From the NCBI RefSeq assembly GCF_004683905.1, contig NZ_CP038438.1:2604001-2668000 (forward strand): 64,000 bases of DNA, written 5' to 3'. The position numbers and the translations under genes were made by a program. Shown here piece after piece: positions 31,501-41,200 of the stretch. Below the pieces are notes generated by a model. It was not told where the DNA came from and did no database searches. It saw only the letters and a program-made list of their open reading frames with translations. The stretch is from Pseudomonas fluorescens (GTDB taxonomy: Bacteria > Pseudomonadota > Gammaproteobacteria > Pseudomonadales > Pseudomonadaceae). The first letter of the stretch is position 1. Each line of letters begins with the position of its first letter.

Positions 31501-31983
31501 TGGTACAGCTTGCGCGCCGGCATCGACGCGCCATCGTTGGAAACCTTGCGCAGCCATGTGCTGGAGCGTTTGCCGGAGTACATGGTGCCGGGCGCGTTTG
31601 TGCTGCTCGACGCGTTGCCACTGACGCCAAACGACAAGATCGATCGCAAAGCCTTGCCGGAGCCGGGAGCCGACGCAGTCATCAATCGCCCATACGTGGC
31701 ACCCGAGGGTGAAGTCGAAACCGCGCTGGCGCAGATCTGGAGCGAAGTGCTTGGCGTCGAACAGGTCGGACGGCACGACAACTTCTTTGAACTCGGTGGG
31801 CATTCGTTGCTGGCGGTGAGTCTGGTGGCGCGCATGCGTCAGAGCGGCCTGCACACCGACGCCCGGGCGCTGTTCAGCCAGCCGACGCTGGCGGCACTGG
31901 CGCTCAGCACCACACCCGAGGCGCAGCAAGTGTTGATCCCGCAAACCACCATCCCGAGCCTCACCCGCAAACGCCGGCTCTAG
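25570..31983 (+). CDS. arfA: Lipopeptide NRPS, modules 1-2 (2137 aa), ArfA-like
   Basis: This is the first synthetase of the lipopeptide line and has the order Cstart-A-T-C-A-T. The starter C domain (about residues 15-450, HHLIIDG at 152-158) joins a fatty acid, expected 3-hydroxydecanoyl, to residue 1. A1 has pocket residues D-A-W-F-L-G-N-V-V-K, the Pseudomonas Leu code; the carrier serine is S1002. C2 is a dual condensation/epimerisation domain with the extra HH-x5-GD motif (LYHHITAAQGD) and HHxxxDH at 1222-1228, so residue 1 becomes D-Leu. A2 reads D-S-W-K-L-G-V-V-D-K, an acidic-residue pocket taken as Asp by comparison with arthrofactin, though Glu is possible. The second carrier serine is S2079. 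No thioesterase is present. A C-terminal tail (SLTRKRRL) may contact the docking domain of ArfB. A REPIN follows. Confidence 0.93.
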   Translation: MPPISAPAVATPSASLQTYPLTAAQLDIWLDQLSRGDSPLYNIGGYLDLSGPLDPARMQAALEALVARHDALRTILLPGAGADGLPLQQFARSVAVPMPIDDVSAHSDPESAARALVQARIDQPFVLDGGCLLRFLLIRLDDQRHWLSVQAHHLIIDGWGFGEMFKSLDEIYNALAHGQPTPVAAPSYIDFIEDNARYQASPRYAQDRAYWLDKYRQLPEPLLLPRHQQSLAGQTAQTQVYAQPLPALLHERMQQVARAFGASAFHVLLAALHVYFSRTAQRDEWVVGLPILNRSGARFKSTLGLFAQVSAVRMGFGRHCTFAELVKAIREELRKDFRHQRFPVSEMNRALGLLREERSQLFEVTVSYEQGTHDYRYGEASGRIIKASNVEEATPLAVHLLSNLANDDARLYLIYSEAYFNADEVQALAERWLLILEQGLEAVNLAVADFDLSTPEETALLQQWNATRVDYPAPTTLQQRIEAQATLRPQALAAVDQGQSLTYAELNQRANALAHHLLDLGVRPDDRVAIVARRGLDTLVGLLAILKAGAAYVPLDPAHPAERLSYLLEDSAPIAVLTQRALRGHLPALSVPVIELDQPSWPAAHVDAPKVPGLTPANLAYVIYTSGSTGLPKGVMVEHRTLCNLVDWHTDVFDLRAGSHTSSLAGFGFDAMAWEVWPALCVGATLHLAPVSEGSEDIDALLDWWRAQPLDVSFLPTPIAEYAFSRQLDHPTLRTLLIGGDRLRQFPRQPSFEVINNYGPTEATVVATSGRIDAGQALHIGKPVSNATVYLLDEQQQPVPLGVTGELYVGGAGVARGYLNRAELSAERFLRDPFSAEPGARLYRTGDLARWRADGNLEYLGRNDDQVKIRGIRIEPGEIESALASHSAVREAVVLVRDGQLLAWFTEQAPLDINELHAQLKTRLSSAMLPSAYVRLTALPLTANGKVDRKALPAPGPDDLIRREYEAPQGEVEIALAQIWAEVLQVERVGRHDHFFELGGHSLLAVILIERMRQLDLSSDVRVLFSQPTLAALAASVGSGREIEVPANRIAADCTHITPDMLTLLQLNQPTLDRIVATVPGGAANVQDIYPLAPLQEGILYHHITAAQGDPYLLQSQLAFDSLERVEAFAAALREVMARHDILRTSVLWEGLSTPVQVVWREAILPLQEVELDPADGPVIEQLHERFNARRYRLDVSQAPLMRLVYARDPALDRVVGILLFHHLAMDHIALEVMRSEMQASLSGQVVALAPPVPYRNYVAQTRLGVSEQEHEAFFREQLADIDEPTLPFGLQEVQGDGRDIDEAQQALPADVYQRLRTQARQAGVSVASLIHLAWARVLAATSGQQRVVFGTVLMGRMQGGEGADRALGVFINSLPLRIDVDAGVLDAVRATHARLTALLGHEHASLALAQRCSGVASPSPLFSALLNYRHSDESELLEPSSHAWKGIETLANEERTNYPLTMSVDDFGNGLRLTGRAVAQIGAQRICGYMQTALSGLVQALEQTPQQLLNRLPILQAEELRRLLITFNATEVDCPLDQPLHALFEAQVRRKPDAIALQSAQGTLTYLELNQRANRLAHHLRELGVQPDSRVAICVERGLDLIVGLLGILKAGGAYVPLDPDYPLERLNYMLQDSAPVALLVHGATRQLLGEPGVTLINLDHGSWEQQSSGNPQVPGLNASNLAYMIYTSGSTGLPKGVMIEHRSACNMVHWGSQLSPPTEHGALLQKAPFSFDSSVWEIFWPLCSGMRLVLARPDGNRDSAYVVQTIREHQVTVVKFVPALLQQFIEQDGVEQCTSLTDVLNGGGELSAALARQVRDRLPWVRLHNVYGPTETTVDSTGWTLDPEMPVPDNVVPIGTALSNTRLYVLDAYGQPVPQGVSGELHIGGVGVARGYHGLPEMQAERFIDSPFVAGDRLYRTGDLARYNNHGELEFLGRNDFQIKLRGLRLEPGEIEARLIEHPAVRQAVVMVRDERLVAWYSLRAGIDAPSLETLRSHVLERLPEYMVPGAFVLLDALPLTPNDKIDRKALPEPGADAVINRPYVAPEGEVETALAQIWSEVLGVEQVGRHDNFFELGGHSLLAVSLVARMRQSGLHTDARALFSQPTLAALALSTTPEAQQVLIPQTTIPSLTRKRRL

Positions 31984-32009
31984 CCCGGAATTGATTGTGT
32001 AAACCAAAC

Positions 32010-32103
32010 CCTGTGGGAGCGGGCTTGCTCGCGAATGCGGTGTAACAGTCACCATCAACATCGACTGACCCACCGCATTCGCGAGCAAGCCCGCTCCCAC
32101 AGG
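32010..32103. repeat. REPIN inside the lipopeptide operon
   Basis: Two inverted REP copies start CCTGTGGGAGCGGGCTTGCT and end with the reverse complement, with inner arms GCGAATGCGGTG / CACCGCATTCGC. It lies 27 bases after the arfA stop and about 150 before arfB. A hairpin this large can cause partial termination or protect the upstream mRNA, so it could set unequal levels of ArfA and ArfB/C. Confidence 0.92.
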
Positions 32104-32251
32104 GGAATTGCGGCGGCCGAGCCTGTGGCTTGTCCCCGCTTCCCATGTCAGCCCCGCAAGCCCCGATGTTTTAGTTTTTCCAGGCTGCGCACAGCAGGCA
32201 CGGACTCGCGGCTGCGCGCTCCTTTTTCTCGTATTTACAGCAGGTTATCCC

Positions 32252-35200
32252 ATGCATTTCAGCGAACTGATGGCTGTTCTTTCCACCCATGCGATCCGCC
32301 TTCAACAGGAAGATGAAGACCTGGTCATTCTGGGCAGCGACGACGCGCTGGACGATGCGTTGTGGGACAGCCTCAGCGAACACAAGGCGCAGTTGCTGGA
32401 ACTGGTCGCGCAAAACGGTGGCGACTGGCTGAGCCCGGCGTTTCGCATCACCCCGGACATGCTGCCGCTGGTGACTCTGGATCAGCCGACCATCGATCGC
32501 CTGGTCGCCAAAGTACCCGGCGGCGCCGCCAACCTGCAGGACATTTACCCGCTGGCGCCGCTGCAGGAAGGCATGCTCTATCTGCACCTGTCGGCGCCCG
32601 CCGGTGACCCCTACGTGTCGCAAGCGCGATTCGCCTTCGACAGCCGCGAACGGCTGGAGGCTTTCGCCGAGGCGCTGCAATGGATGATCGAACGCCACGA
32701 CATCCTGCGGACCTCGTTCGTCTGGGAACGCCTGGATGAACCGCTGCAAGTGGTGCAGCGTCAGGCTCGTCTGCACTGCGAAGAAATCGCCCTCGACCCG
32801 GGCGCGGATGTGTTGACGCAACTGCTGGAGCGCCACGACCCACGGTTCTTCCGCCTCGACATCCGGCAGGCGCCGCTGCTGCGTCTGGTGTACGCCATGG
32901 ATCCGGCCAACGGGCGCGTGGTCGCGCTGTTGCTGTTTCATCACCTGATCATGGACCACGTCGCGCTCGACGTGGTGCGCCGTGAAACCCGCGCGCATCT
33001 GCTGGGCCAGACCGCGCAGGTCGGGCCGCCGGTGCCGTACCGTGATCACCTGGCCAAGGCGCGCATGGGCCTGGACGAAAAATCCCATGAAGGGTTTTTC
33101 CGCGAGATGCTCGCCGACATCGACGAGCCGACCTTGCCCTGTGGTCTGCAGGATGTGCAGGGCGATGGCCAAGGCATCGAAGAAGCCTTGCTGATGCTCG
33201 ACACCGATTTCAGCCGGCAACTGCGCGGCCAGGCGCGCCAGCTCGGCGTCAGTGTGGCGAGCCTGATGCACCTGGCACTGGCGCGGGTGCTCGGCCAGTT
33301 GTCGGGCCGCACCGCCGTGGTGTTCGGCACCGTGTTGCTGGGGCGGATGGAGGCGGGTGAGGGCGGCGAACAGGCACTGGGGATGTTCATCAACACCTTG
33401 CCGCTGCGCGTGGATGTCGGGCAGGACGGCGTGCGTGCCGGGGTGCTGGCCACCCATCGACGCCTGACCGCGTTGCTCGGTCATGAACAGACCTCGCTGG
33501 CCCTGGCCCAGCGTTGCAGTGCGGTGGCGGTGCCGACGCCGTTGTTCAGCGCGATCCTCAACTATCGCCACAGCAGCAGTGAAGAGATCGCCGAGGTCAG
33601 CGAACTGGCCCCCGGCGTGCAAGTGCTGGGCGCCCGCGAACGCACCAACTACCCGCTGACGATCAACATCGACGACCTCGGCGAAGACTTGCGCATCACC
33701 GCGCTGGCGGATGCGGCGCTGGGCGCGCAACGCATCGCCGCTTATCTGCACACCGCGTTGCACAGCCTGCTGCAGGCCTTGCAATCGACCCCGGATGCGC
33801 CGCTGCAACGTCTGAACATTCTGCCGGCGACCGAGCGCGATTATCTGCTGCACGGGGTCAACTCGCCGTTGCCACAGTTCCCGGAAACCCCGCTGATTCA
33901 CCAGCAGTTTGAAGCCCACGCGGCGGCGCGCCCCGAGGCCACAGCGCTGCTGTTCGAGGAGCAGACGCTGAGCTATGGCGAACTCAATCGCCGCGCCAAT
34001 CAACTTGCGCATCACCTGCTGGCGCAGGGGGTTCGCCCGGATCAGCGCGTGGCGATCTGCGTTGAGCGCGGCCCGCAGATGATCATCGGCCTGCTCGGTA
34101 TCCTCAAGGCCGGCGCCGGTTACGTGCCGATCGACCCGGCGTATCCACTGGAGCGCATCGCTTACACCCTGGAGGACAGCGCCCCGGTGGCGGTGCTGAC
34201 CCAGGCCGATACGCTGGACCGGGTTGGCGCGCTTGGCGTGCCGATCATCGATCTGGACAGCGTGCAGTTGCAGGCTGAACTCAGCAGCAATCCGCAGATT
34301 CCCGAGCTGACTCCAAGTCATCTCGCCTATGTGATCTACACCTCGGGCTCTACCGGGCTGCCCAAAGGCGTGATGGTCGAACATCGCAATGTGGTGCGGC
34401 TGTTTTCGGCGACCCACGACTGGTTCAACTTCAACCCACAGGACGTGTGGGCGCTGTTCCATTCCTTCGCTTTCGACTTCTCGGTGTGGGAAATCTGGGG
34501 TGCGCTGGCGTTTGGCGGGCAATTATTGCTGGTGCCGCAGGCCGTGAGCCGCTCGCCGGACGACTGCTACGCGCTGCTGTGCCGCACTGGCGTCACCGTG
34601 CTCAATCAGACCCCGAGCGCCTTCCGCCAGTTGATCGCCGCGCAGGGGCGCAGCCCGTTGCAGCACTCGTTGCGCGAAGTGATTTTCGGCGGCGAAGCCC
34701 TGGAGCCGGGCCTGCTTAAACCATGGTACGCGCGGGTCGGCAATGCCGGTACGCGGCTGGTGAACATGTACGGCATCACTGAAACCACGGTGCACGTGAC
34801 CTATCGGCCACTGCAGGCAGCGGACTCGCTACTGGTCGGGCGCAGCCCGATCGGTGTGGGCATTCCCGACCTGCAACTGTACGTGCTCGACGCGCAGCGC
34901 GAACCGGTGCCGGCCGGCGTGATCGGCGAGTTGTACGTCGGCGGCGCCGGGGTTGCCCGGGGTTATCTCAATCGTGAAGCGCTGACTGCTGAACGCTTTA
35001 TCGCCGACCCGTTCAGCGGCCGTGCCGAGGCGCGACTGTACAAGACCGGTGACCTGGCGTGCTGGTCAGCGGATGGCAGCCTCGAATACCTCGGGCGCAA
35101 CGACGATCAAGTGAAGATCCGTGGTTTTCGCATCGAACTCGGTGAAATCGAAGCTCGCCTCGCCGCCTGCGCCGGTGTGCGCGAAGCGCTGGTGATTGCC

Positions 35201-38200
35201 CGCGAAGACAGCCCCGGTGACAAGCGTCTGGTGGCCTACTGGCTGGCCGCCGAAGGCACTGAACCGAGCGCCGCGCAATTGCGCGACGCGTTGCTGCAAT
35301 CGCTGGCCGACTACATGGTGCCGAGCGCCTTTGTGCGCCTCGACGCCATACCGCTGACCACCAACGGCAAGCTTGATCGCAAAGCCTTGCCGCAACCGGA
35401 CAGCGATGCGTTTGCCCGGCGCGGCTTCGAAGCTCCGCTGGGGCCGGTGGAAACCCTGATCGCCGGGATCTGGCAGAGCCTGCTCGGTGTCGAGCAGGTC
35501 GGGCGGCACGACAATTTCTTCGAGCTCGGCGGTCATTCGCTGTTGGCGGTGAAACTGATCGAACGCATGCGCCAGCACGACTTGCAGTGCGACGTGCGCG
35601 TGCTGTTCGGCCAGCCGAGTGTGGCGGCGCTGGCGGCGACCTTGAGTCACAATCACGCCCTGCGGGTGCCGGACAATCTGATTGCCGCCGATTGCACGCG
35701 GATCATCCCGGACATGCTGCCGCTGGCCACGCTGGATCAGGCCGCCATCGACCGCGTGGTCGCCACTGTGCCCGGCGGCGTTGCCAATGTGCAGGACATC
35801 TATGGCCTGGCACCGCTGCAGGCAGGGATCCTCTATCACCATCTGGCGACCAGCGCCGGTGACCCGTACGTGTTGCAGGCGCAATTTGCCTTCGCCGGAC
35901 TGGCGCAGATCAAGGCCTTCGTCCGTGCGTTGAACGCGGTGATCGAGCGCCACGACATTCTGCGCACCAGCGTGGTCTGGGAAGGGCTTGAAGAACCGGC
36001 GCAAGTGGTCTGGCGCGAGGCGCCGCTGGCGCTGGAACGGGTCGATGCCGACCTGCTGGAGGGCGATGTGCTGGAGCAGATGCAGGCGCGGTTCGATCCA
36101 CGGCACTACCGCCTCGACCTGCGCCGCGCGCCGCTGATGCGTCTGGCCTACACCGAAGACCGGGAACAGCAGCGCTGGGTCGGCATCCTGTTGCTGCACC
36201 ACATCGTGCTCGACCACACCGCACTGGAAGTGTTGCTCGCGGAAATGAACGACAGCCTGTACCCGAGCGGTGCCGAGTTGCCGATGCCGGTGCAGTACCG
36301 CAACTACGTGGCGCAGGCGCAACAGCACGCCGATACTCAGGCGCATGAAGCGTTCTTCCGCGACATGCTCGGCGACATCGACGAGCCGACCGTGGCCTTC
36401 GGTGTGCAGGACGTACATGGCGACGGCAGCACCATTGTCGACAGCGAGCAGGCGCTGGATTCGAGCGTGGCCCAGCGCTTGCGCGAGCAGGCGCGCCGCC
36501 TCGGCATCAGCGCCGCCAGTCTGGTGCACCAGGCCTGGGGCCAGGTGCTGGCGCAGGTTTCGGGGCGCGAAGAGGTGGTGTTCGGCACCGTGCTGCTCGG
36601 GCGCATGCAGGGCGGCGAGGGCGCCGATCGCGCACTCGGCATGTTCATCAACACCTTGCCGTTGCGGGTCAGTGTTGGCGCTACCTCGGTAGAGCAAGGC
36701 GTGCGCGCTACTCATGAGCGTCTGGCGCAATTGCTGGCGCATGAGCAGGCCTCACTGTCGCTGGCCCAGCGTTGCAGCGGTGTGGCCGCGTCGCTGCCGC
36801 TGTTCAGCAGCTTGCTCAACTATCGTCACAGCGCGGCCGAACCGGCAGGCGTGACCTGGGACGGGATCGAGATTCTCAGCTCGCGCGAGCGCAGCAACTA
36901 TCCGCTGGTGGTCAGCGTCGATGACCTCGGCACCGGTTTCCGCCTGAGCGTGCAAGCGGTGCCACAAGTGGATGGCGCACGGGTCTGCGATTACTTGCAG
37001 ACCGCGCTGCACAACCTGCTGACCGCCCTCGAGCACAATCCGGCCACGCCGCTGCGGCAGATATCGGTGCTGTCGCCGAGCGAGCGTCAGCGGGTTCTGG
37101 TCGGCTTTAACATCACCGGTCGCGACTACCCGCCGGCGCAAACCGTGCAGCGTTTGGTCGAGGCCCAGGCCGCCGCGCACCCCGAGGCTTTGGCGGCGGT
37201 GCAAGGTGCGCAGCAGTTGCGCTATGGCGAACTCAATCAGCGGGCCAATCGCCTGGCGCATCACCTGATCGGCCTTGGCGTGCAGCCCGATGACCGGGTC
37301 GCCCTGTGCGCCCGGCGCAGCCCAGACATGCTGGTCGCGCTGCTGGCAATCCTCAAGGCCGGCGCCGGTTATGTGCCGGTTGATCCGGCGTATCCGCCGG
37401 AACGCATCGCCTACCTGTTGCAGGACTGCGCCCCGGTGGCGGTCGTGGCGCAGGCATCGACTCGCGATCTGCTCGGTGGCGTGCCGGTCATCGATCTGGA
37501 CCGCGACCTCTGGCAGCACCTGTCGGATGCCAATCCGCAGGTGCCGGCATTGACGCCGAAGCATCTGGCGTACGTGATCTACACCTCCGGCTCCACCGGC
37601 CAACCGAAAGGGGTGATGGTCGAGCATGCGACCCTGGAAAACCTTGTGCACTGGCACGCCGAAGCTTTCGACTTGCAGGCCGGCAGCCAGACCGCGAGCG
37701 TCGCCGGCTTCGGTTTCGATGCGATGGCCTGGGAAGTCTGGCCGGCACTGTGTGTCGGCGCGACCTTGCACCTGCCGCCGCCGTCGATCCGCAACGAGCA
37801 CCTCGACGAGATGCTCGACTGGTGGTGCGCGCAGCCGTTGCAGGTCAGCTTCTTGCCGACGCCGGTGGCCGAATACGCGTTCAGCCGGCAGTTGCAGCAC
37901 CCGACCTTGCGCACGCTGCTGATCGGCGGCGACCGACTGCGTCAGTTCAGTCGTGCGCAAACCTTCGACGTGATCAACAACTATGGCCCGACCGAAGCCA
38001 CGGTGGTCGCCACCTCGGGGCCGGTCGAACTGGATCAGCCGCTGCATATCGGCCGGCCGATCGCCAACGCCAGAATCTATGTGCTGGACGCCGAGCAGCG
38101 CCCGGTGCCGGTGGGTGTGGCGGGCGAGTTGTATGTCGGTGGAGCGGGCGTGGCGCGGGGTTATCTGAATCGCCCCGAGCTGAGCGCGGCGCAGTTCCTC

Positions 38201-41200
38201 TTCGATCCGTTCAGCGATGAGCCGCAGGCGCGCATGTACCGCACCGGCGATCAGGCGCGTTGGCTGGCCGACGGCAATATCGAGTACCTGGGGCGCAACG
38301 ACGATCAGGTCAAACTGCGTGGCGTACGTATCGAACTCGGTGAAATCGAAGCCGCGCTCGGCAGCCACGCTGCGCTGCAGGAAGCCGTGGTGCTGGTCCG
38401 CGATGGACGGCTGATTGCCTGGTTCACCGAGCGCACGGCGGTCGATATTCAGCAGTTGCACACGCATTTACAGGCACGCTTGCCGGATGCGCTGTTGCCG
38501 GCGGCCTACGTACGTCTGGATGCGTTGCCGTTGACCGCCAACGGCAAAATCGACCGCAAGGCCTTGCCGGAACCGGAGCAGGGCGCGTGGCTCAGCCGCG
38601 AATATGAAGCGCCCCACGGTGCGGTGGAAACCGCGCTGGCGCAGATCTGGATCGACGTGCTGAAAGTCGAGCGGGTCGGGCGTCACGACAACTTCTTCGA
38701 ATTGGGCGGGCATTCGCTGCTGGCGGTGAGCCTGATCGAACGCATGCGCCAGATTGACCTCGCAGCCGACGTGCGCGTGCTGTTCAATCAGCCGACCCTG
38801 GCTGCATTGGCGGCCGCTGTGGGCAGCGGTCGCGAAATCGAGGTGCCGGCCAACCGCATTCCGCCGAGCTGCACCCGCATCACCCCGGACATGCTCAGCC
38901 TGACTGAACTCGATCAAGCGAGCATCGAGCGCATCGTCGCCACCGTGCCGGGCGGGGCCGCCAACGTGCAGGACATCTATCCGCTGGCACCGTTGCAGGA
39001 AGGCATTCTTTACCACCACTTGAGCGCCGAACAGGGCGATCCGTACCTGCTGCAATCGCGGCTGATCTTCGACAGCGTCGAGCGCTTGCGCACCTTCAGC
39101 CAAGCCTTGCAGCAGGTCATCGCGCGCCACGACATTCTGCGCACCAGTGTGGTCTGGGAAGGGCTGGCGAGTCCGCAGCAAGTGGTCTGGCGTCAGGCGC
39201 CGCTGGTGGTGCAAGCGGTGCCGCTGGATCCGGCGCAGGGCGACGTCCTCGAACAGTTGCACGCGCGGTTCGATGCCCGGCACAACCGCCTCGACCTGAG
39301 CCAGGCGCCGCTGATGCGCATCGTCTACGCCGAAGACCCGGCGCAGCAACGGGTGGTGGCGATCATCCTGTTCCAGCACTTGATTCTCGACCACACCGCC
39401 ATGGAGGTGGTGGGCCAGGAAATGCGCGCGTTCATGTTCAATCAGGCCGACAGCCTCGGCACGCCGATGCCGTACCGCAACTACGTGGCGCAGGCGCGTC
39501 TGGGCGCCAGCGAGCAGGAGCACGAAACGTTCTTCCGCGACATGCTCGGCGATATCGATGAACCGACCCTGCCGTTTGGTCTGCACGACGTGCAAGGCGA
39601 TGGCGGCGACATCGAGGAGGCGCAGCAAGCCGTGGATGCCGGGTTGACCCTGCGCCTGCGTGAACAGGCGCGGCAGTTGGGTGTCAGCCCGGCGAGCCTG
39701 ATGCACCTGGCCTGGGCGCAGGTGCTGGGCGTGCTTGCCAACCGCCGCGATGTGGTCTTCGGCACGGTGCTGTTGGGTCGTTTGCAGGGCGGTGAAGGCG
39801 CGGATCGCACCCTCGGCGTGTTCATCAACACCTTGCCGCTGCGGGTGGATGTCAGCGAAGGCGTGCGCGCTGCGGTCAAGACTACCCACGCACGGCTGAC
39901 CGCGTTGCTGGCCCATGAACACGCGCCATTGGCGCTGGCCCAGCGTTGCAGCGCGGTGTCCGGGGCGCCCCTGTTCAGCGCCTTGCTCAACTACCGGCAT
40001 ACCGCTGCCGAAGCGCAGCCGCATGACGGTCAGGGCATCTGGGAAGGCGTGCAATTGCTTGGCGGCGAAGAACGCAGCAACTATCCGCTGACCCTCAGCG
40101 TCGACGATCTGGGCGAAGGTTTTTCCCTGTCCGTGCTGGCGTTGGCGCAGATCGGCGCGCAACGGATCTGCGGCTACATGCACACCGCGCTGGAGCATCT
40201 GGTGCACGCGCTGGAACAGGCGCCGCAACGTCCGCTCAACCGCTTGCCGATTCTTGCGGTCGAGGAATACGAGCGCTTGCTGGTCGGTTTCAACCCGACT
40301 GCGGCGGCGTATCCGCGCGGTGCAACGATTCAGACGCTGGTGCAAGCGCAGGCCGAGCAGCAGCCGCAGGCATTGGCGGTGGTGCAGGGCACGCAGCAAC
40401 TGACCTATGCGCAACTCAATCAGCAGGCCAATCGCCTGGCGCATCACTTGCTGGGCCTCGGCGTGCAACCGGACGACCGGATTGCCGTGTGCCTGCAACG
40501 CAGTCCGCAGATGCTGGTGGCGCTGCTGGCGATTCTCAAGGCCGGCGCCGGTTACGTGCCGGTCGATCCGGCGTACCCGGCCGAACGCATCGCGTATTTG
40601 TTGCAGGACAGCGATCCGGTGGCGGTGCTGGCGCAGGGATCGACCCGCGAGCTGCTGGGCCGGGTGCCGGTGATCGATCTGGACCACGTCCTCTGGCAAC
40701 ACCTGCCGCAGACCAATCCGCAACTGCCGACGTTGACCCCGGCGCATCTGGCCTACGTGATCTACACCTCGGGATCGACCGGCCAGCCGAAAGGCGTGAT
40801 GGTCGAACACGCGACCCTGGAAAACCTTGTGCACTGGCACTGTGAGGCGTTCGACCTGCGCGCCGGCAGCCACACCGCCAGCGTCGCAGGTTGCGGTTTC
40901 GACGCGATGGCCTGGGAGGTCTGGCCGGCGCTGTGTGTCGGCGCGACCCTGCACCTGCCGCCGCCGTCGATCAGTAACGAACACCTCGATGAACTGCTCG
41001 ACTGGTGGCGCGCGCAGCCGTTGCAAGTGAGCTTCCTGCCGACGCCGATTGCCGAATACGCCTTCAGTCGTGAGCTGGGTCACCCGACCTTGCGCACGCT
41101 GTTGATCGGTGGCGACAAGTTGCGCCAGTTCTCGCGTGAGCAGACGTTTGCCGTGATCAACAACTACGGCCCGACCGAAGCCACGGTGGTCGCGACCTCC

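Noticed and set aside
32108..32251. Extension of arfB to the TTG at 32108
   Set aside because: The added 48 residues are low-quality, begin 4 bases after the REPIN, and the ATG at 32252 begins exactly at a TubC-like docking domain.
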